From the NCBI GenBank assembly GCA_002751075.1, contig NAOQ01000074.1:154148-195240 (forward strand): a DNA stretch of 41,093 bases, given 5' to 3'. The notes beneath the pieces were generated by a model. The model was not told the DNA's origin. It worked only from the letters and a program-made list of their open reading frames with translations, and made no database searches. Both the position numbers and the translations under genes were made by a program. This document shows, in pieces, positions 25,101 to 39,300 of the stretch (position 1 is its first letter; each line of letters opens with the position of its first letter). The DNA comes from Ichthyophonus hoferi (lineage: Eukaryota > Opisthokonta > Ichthyosporea > Ichthyophonida > Ichthyophonidae).

Positions 25101-26569
25101 TGAAAACCAAGTATGAATATAGGTAAAAATAAACAAGAGACCAAGTAACCATCGATTTCTAAAAAAGGAGAATAAGTTCACAGAAGGTTTGGCATAGCTA
25201 AAACATTTGCAACCGAGGTCTACATTTAATTTGTATATGTGCCTAGCTTTTTTCTTTCTTAACATAATTACAATGCAAGCACTATCTTCAGTCTAGACCC
25301 ATAATATCAATAATATCACGTCTTGAATGGTACTGGTTTTATAAAATTTTATATTTATATTCTATAACACTTCAACTCTAGAGTATAAATATATATAGAC
25401 TATATTTAAAAATAATATTACTAGCAATCCAATTGATTTATTAGTCATATAAGTAGTCTAACAAGGAAAGATGTGGTAAGTGAGAAATAGATCTCATATC
25501 CCATTGGTGGGTACGATATGGTATACCAATAGAATTAATTTGCTTGGTAAATACCATCGGAAATTGAACACAATAAATGTACTTTAAAATAATATTGAAG
25601 GCCATAAACCATTCATATCTAAAAAAGTTGGCTCAATGGTCATTAAACAGACTGGAGCAAAGCCTAGCAACACCTAAAATAATTAGAATACAACAGAAAT
25701 ATAAATAAAATAAAATTATAACAATCGATCAATCGGAGGCAAATAAGGGTTACAGAGGTTACAATTGGTCAGCAGAATTAGCATAGTAAGTTATGTTTAA
25801 CCAAATAAAATAAATCATATAATCAATCAAAAACAAGCAGATAACCAATGCCCACTTACTTTCTTTTCCACCACCTTTTTACAACGTGCAATCTTAGGTT
25901 GAAGACCCGTCTACATGGTATACGTTTATTAGGACATATATATATATACATGCGTGTGTTTAATTGTGTGTATGTTTGTACACAAATATTTGTATAGACA
26001 ATATATTTTGGAAAATGTAATAGAAAATAAAGTCATAATTTGAAGAAAATGACTTAAAGTTAACTGAATAGGTGTGTGCATGTACCATCTATCTTAATTT
26101 GGGTATATACAATAAAAATATATATCCTTCAAGTTGGTGTATATGAACTTGTTCGTTTATATATATATATGTGTGTGAATATAGTTATGTGTATCTAAGT
26201 ACAGATTATATAAAAGAGGGATGATAGATATAAAGATAGGGAGATAATAAAAAGGAACAAAAGTAAATAATTAAAGGTTGCTGAGAAAACAGAAGAGGGA
26301 TATAAAGGAAACATGTTCGGTTTATTAGTAATAGAGATATGGAGAGAGGATGAGAGAAAGGATCAAGTAAGATAATAAGTAGAATGCGTTCGTATGCAAG
26401 TATATAAATAATTATTATTTATTATAAATAATACATATAAATATGTTTTGTAGTGCAAAAAACCTACCTCTGCTTGTAGAATTGAAATTTCAAAATTTAT
26501 ATTTCTCTTTTTAGGCACAGATAATTTTACCGGCTGATGTTTCTGATTCTTTACTACTTTCCCCTCCAT
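19120..26569 (-). CDS. SRFBP1: SRFBP1/BUD22-like ribosome-biogenesis protein (13 exons)
   Basis: Homologue of BUD22 (yeast pre-18S rRNA processing) and of SRFBP1/p49-STRAP (binds serum response factor). Exons (minus order): 26468-26569, 25860-25910, 24859-24942, 24116-24196 (acceptor uncertain), 23157-23243, 22577-22664, 22209-22323, 21622-21809, 20835-20883 (or to 20895), 20322-20523, 20014-20060, 19631-19722, 19120-19280; frame holds throughout, about 448 aa (human about 429, from memory). The N-terminal third is charged coiled coil (EKLQSLLDEKRKHVE, LKSLKELQERREKE). The middle is Lys/Ser-rich, then acidic (EEEGISEDEDMSDIEQ, SGSESEDEP). Family marks: DPDVIFMSSL, KNRPGQQARQALWEKEYG, AKHLKE, and the C-terminal LHPSWEASKKRK...FAGKKMKFDD. 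Expected in the nucleolus. The start is the first ATG; the frame stays open a little upstream without another ATG. Divergent to synaptojanin. Confidence 0.92.
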
Positions 26570-27327
26570 GTTTAATCCACTATAACAACTACACTTTTTA
26601 AATAAAAATAAAAATACCAGTTTAAACAAGAATAACAGTGTAATAAAGAATACCTATCTGCATATATTTATACACACAAAATTATACAGATATATTAGAT
26701 AATATATATATATTATATATGTATATATATAAATGTTTATTTTTACACCCACGTGCATGTATATGGTCTTATCATTTTATATCATTTTAGGCAGTGGCGG
26801 CTCACCGCAATGATTTGTGGGCTATGACGTCGCCTGGTGAAAAAAAACTTTTTTAAAAAATTTATATATTTTTTTTTTATCTTTCACATACTTTGATTAA
26901 AAAAATATCTTATATCTGATGTTTATTTGTTTATAGCATATCCTATTATATATATTATATTATAAATAATATAATATAATTTATGGTTTGTACTATGGCT
27001 TATTGTAATTCTTTTATATTTTATTTTATATTAGTTTGAACACTTAAAAATACATTATTGTATCTATTTTTATATATATAAGCAATTATTTATACTAGGA
27101 TCTATTATTAATACTTCATACACATCATATAATTGGATTTTTTTTTAACAGAATAGTTCACAAGTGTTACTAGTGTTACTAGTGTTGCCATAGTGTTTCT
27201 TAAAGTATTTTGGTAGTGTAAGTATATGTTGTAAGTTATGTTGTTATAGCAGGTCCAAACCATTAATAATTTGCTGTAATATCAACACCCAGCTACATTT
27301 TATTAGGGTTGTATAAAAGAATTAAAC
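26570..27327. promoter_or_regulatory. Shared upstream region of the divergent SRFBP1-synaptojanin pair
   Basis: 758 bases between two start codons that point away from each other, so it probably carries both promoters and both 5' UTRs. It is very AT-rich except for 26790-26835, which contains TGACGTCG (26825-26832), close to a CRE (TGACGTCA) bound by CREB/ATF factors, and a GC-rich CAGTGGCGGCTCACCG. Short tandem copies of TAGTGTTACT occur near 27163-27187. No initiator or TATA assignment can be made. Promoter function is inference from gene arrangement. Confidence 0.5.
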
Positions 27328-30300
27328 ATGTCCCAAACGGCAACCTTTGAGAGTTTGCCTGGAACTGGGACTTCCTTAACACGGAGGTTTAAATGTTATA
27401 AGAAGCTGGGACTACAAAAGGCTGTGATAATAGATACGCTTGAGGGTGGATTATTACTACAACCAAAACCTACAAAAAATTTTACCGCTGTTGCTACGCG
27501 CGATGTCATAGCACAAATCTGTAAGACTCTTCATTTTTTTGTGTCTGTAATAAGGGTGGATAAGTTTTTGTACATGGCTGGATAAAAATGTAAAACAAGA
27601 TACACATACATTTTTCAGTCTACATGTTATATAGCTCTTGTTCTCATTACACACTCTTGACTCTCCAGCCAGTGGAGAAGTCACCAACCTTATAGAGGAA
27701 TGTGAAAGAGAGACCATTTGGTTCTTTTTTATCTTTGGAAAACTGAACCTGGCATCAGGTATGTGAGATTCTGTTTGTGATGTTATTGAAGACCTTGTTG
27801 AAACAAAACAACATATATATTTTCTGGGCGTATTGATCGTATTCATGAATAAAGCACATTCATATAATTCAGGACAAGACATAATAAAACTAGATGCTCT
27901 TTACCTAATTATGCACTAATATAGTCAAGATTGTATAACCACTATACGACTATACGATAGTAAAATATAGTTAGACCTTATTTCCTGGTTAGGTAATTGT
28001 GGTGGAAGGTTTAAGCACCAGTTTGTTCCTTACCCCCCATATATTCCAAAACGTCAATTTCTTTAACCAATTCTATCACTCCATGTTTCCCATAAAATTA
28101 CTTTTGTTTATTAAAAATTCCTAGCTACTATGGTGTTTTGGCTGATTTAATTTTAATTTTTATATTGTTGCTACACCCATTACGATTTTCTTGTTTTTTT
28201 ATTTTTATTAATACTTTTACTTAATAAGAACTCTTCTTGGATTTTAATTCTCTAATCAAAGCGTTATCCCTTTACGTTAAATTTTTTTAATCAACTCAGT
28301 CAATTACATTCAATTAAATTTTCTCCCTTAGACGCTTTTAATTACTTCTCATCCTCTTCTCCCCATTTTCTCGGTGCAGGCACCACTCTTATTCTGATCA
28401 CTCATGCAAATAAGCTGCCACAAGCATTCCAAGATGGTAGAACGGTGTATAAAATACAAGAGGTCAAGTTTGTTCAGGTGGCTGGTAATTCAGTAGTTAC
28501 AGAGAGAAAGATGTTTGATGATTTGAAAGAATTGCTACAAGATGGTAGCTTTTTCTTCTGTCCTGACGGTGATTTATCTCTTAATAGTCAGAGGTATAAA
28601 AGAGGTGACCCTACTGACTCACAGGTGAGTAGGTTTAATTGGTTGTCATAGCAACACCACTTCTGTAATTTTTATTTGATCCTTAGTTTACTTAAGGGAT
28701 ATCCGTTGTAAATTCATTATTGGCATACATATTTTTTACAATAGAAACATTTACTCTATATATATCCAAAGCTAGTATAATATTTTCTACTTATAATATT
28801 ATCTAGCCACAACATGTAAATAGTATATGTACCTTACATAGTTACTCATGCACATCATCCGTCTATCTTTACTATTCTCTAGTATATCTGGAATCGCTCT
28901 CTACTAAAAGACTTTGACGAGGCCGGCATTGACAAGCGGCTAAGCGTCCGGGCTATCCGCGGATATGTTGGCTTCAGCACAGTATACCTGAAAGATGCCA
29001 CCATAGTATGTACTAGCAGTGGGGGAAGGGCTGTGGAAGGATAGGGGAGAGAGGGGGAGGTTAAGCACTCCTGTGTAAAGACTATTCTTATGAATGGATG
29101 GCGGGGGACAGGGTAGGAGGTGGAGTATGAAGGTTTAATTGTATAGAGTACAATGTGTACTTGATTGGTATGAATGACTGAGGCGGTATATTATATGGTG
29201 TTCTACACGCCAATTGTAGCATTGCATTAAATAATATTCACCATTAACATAGGTGTATTATATAATATCCACTAATCATGTTATAATATTATATACTATT
29301 CTCTAATCATACCATTGCATCATATAATATTTGTCAATTGTACTGCTTTTATAATTTAATATTAGTTTGATTTAAATCATGTTAACCATTGAGTATTATA
29401 ATTATTGTAATTGCACCACATTCTAAAATAATTGATATACTATAATCAGTCATCTACTTGCCGTATATGTATTTCAATTGTGTATATTGTAGGATATAAT
29501 ATAGAGGCAATTTAGTAATTTATAATCAATAATGTATTTTAGTCTAATGGCCTGTCACCAATTGTTATTCACGGATCAATCTTAATCACACAGTAATTAA
29601 TCCTGTACCACATATATCAGGAGAAAGAGCTTAGGATTATTACCATTTTAAGCATTTTATTATTATTTACGCCAGTCGCAATTGGCCACTTATAGCCTAT
29701 CTTCCTTCTCCCAACCTATCATATACCTATTCCTCTATAGGCCCATATATGGCTAATCTCTCGATCTAGTTGTGGGAGAGCCGGTACCCGTTTCCAGACT
29801 AGGGGCGTTGACGATGACGGTAAATACATGGCATGGGCGGTGGGGTATATTAGTGTATATATCTGTATGTGTGTTTGTATGTATACGAGTGTTTATATAG
29901 GTGTATGTATGTATGTGTATATACATGTGTATTATTGCATTTATATGTGGGTGTGGGTGCGTCTATGTATACTGGTATATGTGTACAATTAGTTATACAC
30001 TATTAGATACTTATGTGTAGATATGCATGGTTGGAATTCATAGTGAGTGCTGGGTAATTATTTGCATGGCATATATATAATACATGTACAATATTCCTTT
30101 GTCATAATGCAGATATAATCGATTTAGCTATACTAGGAATCTATGTATGTGAAATCATATGTGTGTATGTGTTAATGCATATATTTACCAGCAGGTTTAA
30201 GTGTCAAACAGGATGGTCTTATAGGCCTAGGTTTATGTCATACATTAGTGTATATCTTCTCTAATCAAATATAATTATTATAATTATTTTATATTTTACG

Positions 30301-33300
30301 TGCACAGGATATGTGGCCAATTTTGCAGAAACTGAGCAATTGGTGCAATGGGAGGGGTGGTCCGTCTCGCACGTGCAAATACGTGGCACTGTTCCTTTAT
30401 TCTGGGAGCAACCGGGTATCAATGTATGCTCTTTTTTTATATTTTCTTTCTCTAATGCTATTCTCTCGATCTATCTAACCATGTTTTATGACTTGTTCTG
30501 GACTATTGCATTTATACTTCTATTTTTAATTTATTTGTTTCATAATACATTATCCGTCTAAACCTAATATTATGTAGGGATAGGCCTTTGCATACCCATA
30601 TACTTGTTTATATTAGTATGATAATACAATGGTATGAGAGTATAGTAGTATAGTAGTCGTTTGTATGATATTATTATGCTATTATGGTATGATTGTATGA
30701 TAATATAAAATATGTAGTAGTTTAATCCTTATTGCTTATTGGGCTGTTACTATCGTTTATTATTGCACTCTGCGGTCAGCGATATATTATTGTTGGTTGA
30801 AAAGCATGATTGTGTTTTATTCTCTCAAGATTATTATATTCTTACACAACACCATCATAAGATGCTATGATGAAATTATAAATTAATTCTAAATAATAAT
30901 ATTTGATATAATGTAACGGGTGGATTGGTTATATCTATATATTTTTATAGGATAAGACAGGATTATCTCGACTCGACACGGACTTGATTGATCTAATTGG
31001 TTATGATCCAATGATAAATTAATCCTATATTTAAATTTGTACAGGTATAACAATCCAATAGGAAGATTTTCTTAAATGATACATATTTATATATATATAT
31101 ACGATTTAGTTACTCCTAGACCTGCTCTATCATCCAATCTATTGTCCATATTTTTTATTCACCATTCCCATCTTCTATTGGTTATCTTAAATTCTACCCG
31201 TGTATGTTATTGGTTCGCTAAGTTTTATGCATCATATTTTTGTTACTTTATTCTTATCCACACATATCTATCACCTATCATAGTTTTAATAGTATGACGA
31301 ATGATGAACTAGGGTATATATTAGTCTATTACCATGTTTGGGGGGAAATGGATAGGACAGGGTAATACTATAACTTGTATTACATTAGACATTAGACATT
31401 TTATTGACATCAATATAACTATAATGCTAGCATATGAGCTATATTAAAGTTAATATAGCCATAATACTGCTAGATGAGATGTACTAAAACCAATATAACT
31501 ATAATAGTGGTAGATACGACGTATTAATACAGTAATCCTTGTGATGTCATAGGTTGGTAAGCATAGGGTGAAAATCACTCGCAGTCTAGATGCTATGATG
31601 CCAGCCTTTGCACGTCACTTTCAGAGTCTAGTGAGCCTTCCCTGCTATATTAATTAATTAATTATCTTTGTTAATTCGTATATTCCCCTTTCTGTCTTTT
31701 ATCACTTGCCTAATGTGTCTTCTCTCTTGCTACTACACTGTTTATTTCTTAATTCTCATTGGTATTCTGTTTATGCATTCTTTTCTCCCTCTCTGCCACC
31801 TTCCCATTTTTTATTACTTACTCTATACACTCTTTTTTTCCATATATCTATCTTGTTTAATCATACACCTATTGGGTACATGCATGTATATATGTATTGT
31901 GTGTATTTAATCACCTTGATGTAAATGTCAATCAACTATTTCTAATATCTATTGTAATACTTACTTTCTATATGACTATTTCTTATGATTGCCCAAGGAG
32001 CCCTAGGTATTATTCTCTTACATGTGTGATCTCTCTGTAACGTAATTAAAACACACAGAAAGAAGTTTACGGTTCCATTACGGTGTGTAATCTACTGGGA
32101 CAAGGAGAAGGAGAGACCCTTCTAAGCGATGCATACGTTCAGCATTGTGTAGGCTTCTTTCTCTATATATATATCACACTGTTATATACCGTTTATCTTG
32201 TTTATATAACAGGGAGTATGAATGTATAGTAGATTGGGTGAGTTAGAGAAAGTGGAAAATAAGGAGTAAGATGGATGAGTTATATATAGTTGTAGTTTTG
32301 AAGTAAGCAATGTCTGAAGAAATGACAGCTATGTTGTATTAAATTAGTTTATATTGTATAGTGTATTATATTTTAGAGTATTGTATAGGGTAATGTAGTG
32401 TAGTGTATTATAGTCTAGTATAATCTAATATAATCTCGTATAGTATTGTATAGTATACTACATAGATATATGTAAAGAAATACTACAACTAACGAAGATG
32501 GGGGTGATAAAATGATATTGACCGATATAATATGTTGTCGATGAAACTAGAAGGATGATTGTTTAGGGTTGTACTAGACCCATAGTTGCCTTACTATTTA
32601 GTATATTTATGTTTATATTAATATATAATACATTATTATTAGTATGTTTTATTATTATTCATCTTATTATTATTATTATATCTATATCGATGGACTCTAT
32701 AGACTAATAATTAGTGTAGATTATAACATATAGTTGTACCATTGCTTAGACCTTGACGTTAACACGTACAATAATTTCTCTCGTTATTTCTCTCTATCTT
32801 GCTTTATCTATACACCATATATGCACTACATACACACTATGTACACACTATATACACACTATATACACACTATGTACACACTATGTACACACTATGTACA
32901 CACTATGGACACACTATATACACACTATGTACACACTATATACACACTATGTACTCACTATGTACTCACTATGTACACACTATATACACACTATGTACCC
33001 ACTATGTACACACTATATACACACTATGTACACACTATGTACACACTATGTACACACTATATACACACTATGTACACACTATGTACACACTATATACACA
33101 CTATATACACACTACTATGTATACACTATGTACCCACTATGTACACACAATATACACATGATATATACAGCAAGAGCTAGCTGCCACCAACACGATAGAC
33201 CTAAGTATAACCTGCCTAGACTATCATACAGCGACTAAAAGTGGTCGAATAGATAAAGTCACAGAGTTTATTGACTTAATGCACAATGATCTGGTGGAAA

Positions 33301-36300
33301 AGGATATCTTTTTAATGGATAATAATGGGAGGGTAATTAGACAGCAGGTGAGGAACTAACCACATTAGCGTACTCATTAGCGTACAACCATGGAATATTA
33401 ATTAACCTCTATTTATAATTATCGTAGGTTTTTATGTAATTATGACTCATTATTTTGTGTGTTAACAAGGCAATCTTACTGGACCATGTGATGTACTTTG
33501 ATACTTGCAATGGTTGTGTGGATACCCATTATGTGATTATTAGTTTAGGTTAATTGGCTAATTGGTTAATTAGGATTTACAAGCCAGGGCGGTTAGATTG
33601 TGATGATTAAACACTCTAATATACTGTCTAATATGGGCATATGTGGTAGTAATAAGAAACGAGACACGCACCATGAAGCCTCTTTATGACTCACATAGGG
33701 TCTACTCTACTGGATTGATCGATAATTCTTGTATTGATATTACATCTCATATCATCTACTAAATAATCGCCTATTGCTAATATGGGAAATGCAACGTACG
33801 CATGCATACTACATGTTTGTAAACAATAGTCTGTAAAACATATTTGTTTGCGATATGCACCTTCATGTATGTAATATATATATATATATAGTTTGCTATC
33901 CTACTTTAGAAAGTTAACATTATTATAATCTATTCGTTTTGGATCTCTTGAGTCATGGGTCGTTGGTAATGTTGGTGTGGTAAAGCCTAATTATTACAAT
34001 TATTAAAATTGAAATTAATAGCCCATTGGTAGCTGTGATTGTTATATTGTCTACCCTGCATGTATGTGCGACAGGGCGCTATATGTTTCTACTACTACCT
34101 ATTCACATGTTCTATTTAACTTCTTTATAATATTCATCAGCGTGGTGTGGTACGGACCAATTGTCTGGACTGTTTAGATCGTACCAATGCCATAATGCAA
34201 CCAATAGGAATAGCTGCTTTGGAGTTACAGCTGGCCTATCTGCCTAATCGCATTGATACAGATCCGTAAGTATTTAACTTTGTTATATTGATTAACAAGT
34301 AGAATGTAATATATATTCAAGACTTTCAGAACAAAATATATAACTATACTTATATATATATCTAACTATACACATGCATTTAATTTTAGGAAGTACGTGA
34401 ATCGAATCTCGACCTTGTATAAAGATCTGTGGTTTGACAATGGAGATAGAATCAGTCTCAACTATGCTGGAACTGGTGCCATTAAAGTGAGTGTAGTAAT
34501 ACCTTATAGCCTCTTTATCTCTTTTTCTTCCCTTCTTTCTCTGTATCTGTCTCCTTGTTTGTTATTTTTTTTTGTAGCTTGTTTGCCCTAATGTTTATTA
34601 TCCCTATCACAACCTACCTGTACAGCATATGCTATTTTCTAATCAATGTGATCATACCTTATTAGCATCTAACCTCTTAATAATGATTGGTATATAGTTA
34701 TTATAAAATTGGAGCAACCAATAATAATACAATGCCTCTCTTATTGTAGGAGGCATGTTGTTATTTAAGCCAATGATCAATGGGGAATTATTCTTTCTAT
34801 CTCCCTCTCTTTTTCTATTGATACATTTCATTTTTTCATTATTTATTTTTTCTCTTTTTCTCTCTATCTCTGTATATTAATAACTAATAAATATAGGCCG
34901 ATTTTGCCAAATTGGGAAAACGTACCAATCTAGGAATGTTAAAAGATGGAGCCAAGTCTATGTCACGACTTTATCTCAATAACTACAAGGATGTCCATAG
35001 ACAGGTAGGTAGATGCGGTATTGTGTTTTATTGTATCGCATTGTACTCTATTGGATTATATTATGTTGTAGTATATTGTCTGGTATTATATGGTATGATT
35101 ATATTGCACTTAATTACATTACACTCTTATTATATTTGAACCACAATGCACTATCACATATTTAACCAGCCCCTTTAACCTATTGTTTTACAGGCTGTTA
35201 TTGATAAGGTTCTAGGTAATTTAAGCATAGAAGAGAGAGAGGATATGGATGGAGGTATGAAAACAGCTGAAATTTTAAGAGGGAGAGAGAATGAATTTGT
35301 GATCTCCTCTACCGTTTCTGTCTATGTTGCGACATATAACGTGAATGGCGGACATTGTAATAGCGAGGTTGACCTCAAGTCCTGGTAGGTTGGCAGGGCG
35401 CACGTGGGTATATGGCTATATGTATATATGAGTGGATGTATATGCTTATATATGTATGTATTATGTATGTATATATGTATGTACGTATATATGTTACTAT
35501 ATTTCATGTTAATTATATTTCATATTATTTTATATCTCATTTTATGCTCTTTTCCTTTTATTATTCAGGTTGGTGGATCCTGTGACTATGTCAGGTGCTG
35601 AACCCCCTGATATTTATGCAATTGGATTTCAGGAAATTGTTAATATTGACGTGAGGTAAATGTTATATAGCAGACTACGACACTATGTTCTACCATACTA
35701 CTGCACTGTGCTATACCATACTTACTGCACTATACTATATCATACCACTACACTATGATAATATAGCATGCTCTTCTGTTTTATGTTGACGTTTACCACA
35801 TCATAACACCTTAAAGCGACCCCTGTTTTATATTTGTATCACTATAGAAACCGCTTTTCCTATTTGCTTATTATAACTATATCTGCGTCTGGTTCCATAT
35901 ATATATATATATATCTTTATTGAAACATACTGTTTATTCGTCAACACTAACCCTATCAATTAATTTGCTCATGCCCAGTTCTATGCTTAAAGAGGATGCA
36001 GCCAATAGGCAGCTCTGGGAAAAGTGGTTAAAAAGTGCCATTAGCGCATTTGATTGCGAATACGTACAAGTAGTACAACAACAATTAGTGGGGGTGTGTC
36101 TGTATGTGTTTGTGAAGAAAGAGCTTTATCCTGACGTTAGAGATGTGGTGATTACCTCGTGTAAGGTCGGAGTACATGGCTTAGTTGGTATGTGCTTCTA
36201 TATATATATCTTTCTTTCTTTTTATCTTTCTCTTTCTCTTCCATTCTCTTGTTTGTGTTCTCTCTTTTCTTTTTCTTTCTCTCTGTCTTCCCCTCTATCT

Positions 36301-39300
36301 CTCTTTTTCTTTTTCTTTTTTTTATTCTCCTTTTCGCCTTGCTTTCTCTCTAGATCGATTTCCATTTATATGTTTATTTGTTTTTTCCCTACCATCTCCC
36401 CTATTCTATATATCTACATACTGGTACCTCCCTCCACCATACCTTGCCTTTGCTTATTTTTGTTGTCTGTAACTTTTTATGTATGTCTCTTATGTATCTT
36501 GTTTACTTGGTACGCACAAATATGCAACCGCACATACTTCTAACTGTATATGTACATTGATCTTATTTTTCTACTTTCTCGTTCATAAATCCTGATGTGA
36601 ATGTATTTTAAGTTTTATTTAGCCCCTTGATGGTGAAGTTGTCCATCAAAATTACTGTTTATTCCCCTTTTTCTTTCTGCGTATCCATAGCATCTGCATT
36701 GCAGTTAATCATAGCTTTATTATATATGTTATATGTTATGTTATATAATATGTTATATACTACTATACGTTATAAATTATATATTACGTTATACATCTCT
36801 CTATGACTTACCTATCTGTTTTATTTATAACTTCTCTCTCTGCCAATAGGAAACAAGGGTGGGGTAGCGGGTAGATTCCGTCTACGTAACACAACCTTCT
36901 GCTTTGTGTGTGCACATTTGGCTGCGGGCCAATCAAACGTCAACGATCGACAAGATGATTATGCTGATATAACCAATGGCATCGATTTTCAGAAAGGTGC
37001 GTGAGTAGATGGAAAAACACATTTGAGGAAAATGTGTTTTAAGTCTTCTTGTTTCCATAGAGAATAATTATTTAAATTGTGGTGGACTATTAAGTGAATA
37101 CATACAGAGAGAGGCTCTATAAAGGGATGTATATGATTATTTGGGTTGTGGTCTGGGAAGGTACAGTACAAAGTGAGAAGAGGTCGCTGTACATCATAAT
37201 AACGTATACACTTGATAGGATATTTATCATCCATATGTCATATACACACTATGTAAACTTATTCATATATTTTATTCGAGACAGACCGTAAAATCATGAA
37301 CCACGACTATGTATTCTGGTTTGGAGATTTTAATTTCCGTATTGATCTACCGATTGAAGAAGTTAAAGCTTTAATTGCGAAAGAGAATTGGGAAGAGCTT
37401 CTGGATGTATGTGATCTGTGTATATGTTTTAGTGTGTGTTTGTATTGTTTATTTTGTAGTATATATACATATATATATATATTTGTATGTTGTCTAGCAT
37501 ATGTTTTTTCATTTTCATCTTAACCAATTTTCCCTCTGATCCAATAACTATCACTTTCGTCCTTGATATTTATCTTCTTTTTTTTACTTCCTCTCTGTAT
37601 CACTATATCTATCTCTTCTTTCATGCATATATACATACATTCATATATATATATATATATATATATACCCGTGTGGTTTTGAATTCTATTGATATTATTT
37701 GTGGTCTTTATATTATTATAATCGTCAAAAACATGGTATCTTAGAAACTTTAATATAAAAGACATCTGATATATCACCAATAACAATGCACCCTCCTTAG
37801 TATGACCAATTGACAACCAGTATGCGAGACGGGCTCGTGTTCAATGGTTTTACAGAAGGGCCAGTCGATTTCTGTCCTACTTACAAATATGATGTCAACT
37901 CCGATGTAGGTTTGGAGTCTCGGGTCTCGGGTGGGGTTATTTGGATTTGTTTTTCGGTGTCCAGCCCTAGATCTTTGTTCTGTTTCTTTTTTATGCATCA
38001 TGTATACTTGATTCCTAGAAGCAAGAGATGTTTTGATATGTTTATCTCAGACCTTCTCACCTTGCTATTGGTCAATGGAGATACTCATATATGTAATATA
38101 TATACTTTTATATTATATAATGTAACATTATATATAGACATAACCATTTAGCCTCTTACACAGTTTTACACAAACACACTATCAAGCTAACTGAACTCTT
38201 TCCTCCTGTCTTTCTGGGTCCCTATAGGTGTGGGATAGCAGTGAGAAGATGCGGATTCCGGCCTGGACGGATCGAGTGTTGTACTATCGTAATAGCAAAC
38301 ACTCCAGTGCTGATGATACCATAGAGTTACTAGACTACAACAGAGCGGAGCTAACTATATCTGACCACAGGCCAGTATATGCTGTCTTTGAAGTTGATGT
38401 GGTCCAAGTGGTAAGTAATACTCTTGGGTCTTTAGGTGTTGGTGTAAATGTAGGTGAAAGTATGTTTTTTATATAATTGTTTATATGGTCTACTGTTTGT
38501 ATTGCCGTGAATGTGTCTAGTTTACCCTTTGTATGTATGCAATCATAGGCACTGGTGCGTTTTTATGGTGTTTATATATATATATATATATGTTTTTAGA
38601 TAGTTTTATAAATATATATTTAATAAAAACAATGTTTCAGACTGGAGAGGATAAATAGGCCACAATGAGCTAATAGGCAATATAGACCCTTATATTATTT
38701 AAAAATATGGATAAAATATAGAAGAGATAATAGCAGATGAATAGTGGTGAGAGAGGCACTACAAAATATATACTCCGGAGCGAAGACATTTTAAAAGATG
38801 ATACGATAAAGAGAAGGTGCCACACATAGTACATCGCCCTCAAACCCCAATCACAAACACATCCCTACCCCCCCTGCTACCTAGGATAAGAAAGCACGCA
38901 AGAAACTGTACCACGAGCTTCTATCAACACGTACTAAAACCACCATTGTTGTATCTGGTCTTCCGGAGAGACTCTTGGTTGAATGTAATGATCTGAGGTC
39001 AATGTTTACCCCTATTGGAAGGATTGTCATGTTTAAAGTATGCTTTATCCCCTTGCTTTGTATTCCCTTCTCTTCTCTTTGGTGTTTTTTTGTTTTAGTT
39101 TTTGTTTTTATTTATTTTTATTTATCTTTATCACTACACCCACACAACTCGGGCCACCTGCCTGTACCTATTAGTGATTGAAGTATGTATAACAATTATG
39201 AAGCTATCAGGTTAGCCATTGGGAGAAATGCACATGAGCCCACGAAGTATTTCTCCTACTGTATTTAATAACTTAGAAATAGCTGGGTGAATGCATACTG

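Noticed and set aside
27312-27319. TATAAAAG upstream of the synaptojanin ATG
   Set aside because: Only 9 bases before the start codon, so transcription set by it would begin inside the coding region.
27457-27882. Minus-strand 141-codon ORF
   Set aside because: Antisense to synaptojanin exons 1 and 2 and the intron between them, which match the SAC domain start.
32734-33238. Long overlapping ORFs of Tyr/Thr/His repeats in three frames
   Set aside because: They are by-products of an 11-bp minisatellite without stop codons inside a synaptojanin intron; flanking exons join in frame around it.
36185-36560. Phe/Leu/Ser-rich hydrophobic ORFs, membrane-protein-like
   Set aside because: Produced by a polypyrimidine tract in intron 15; low complexity.
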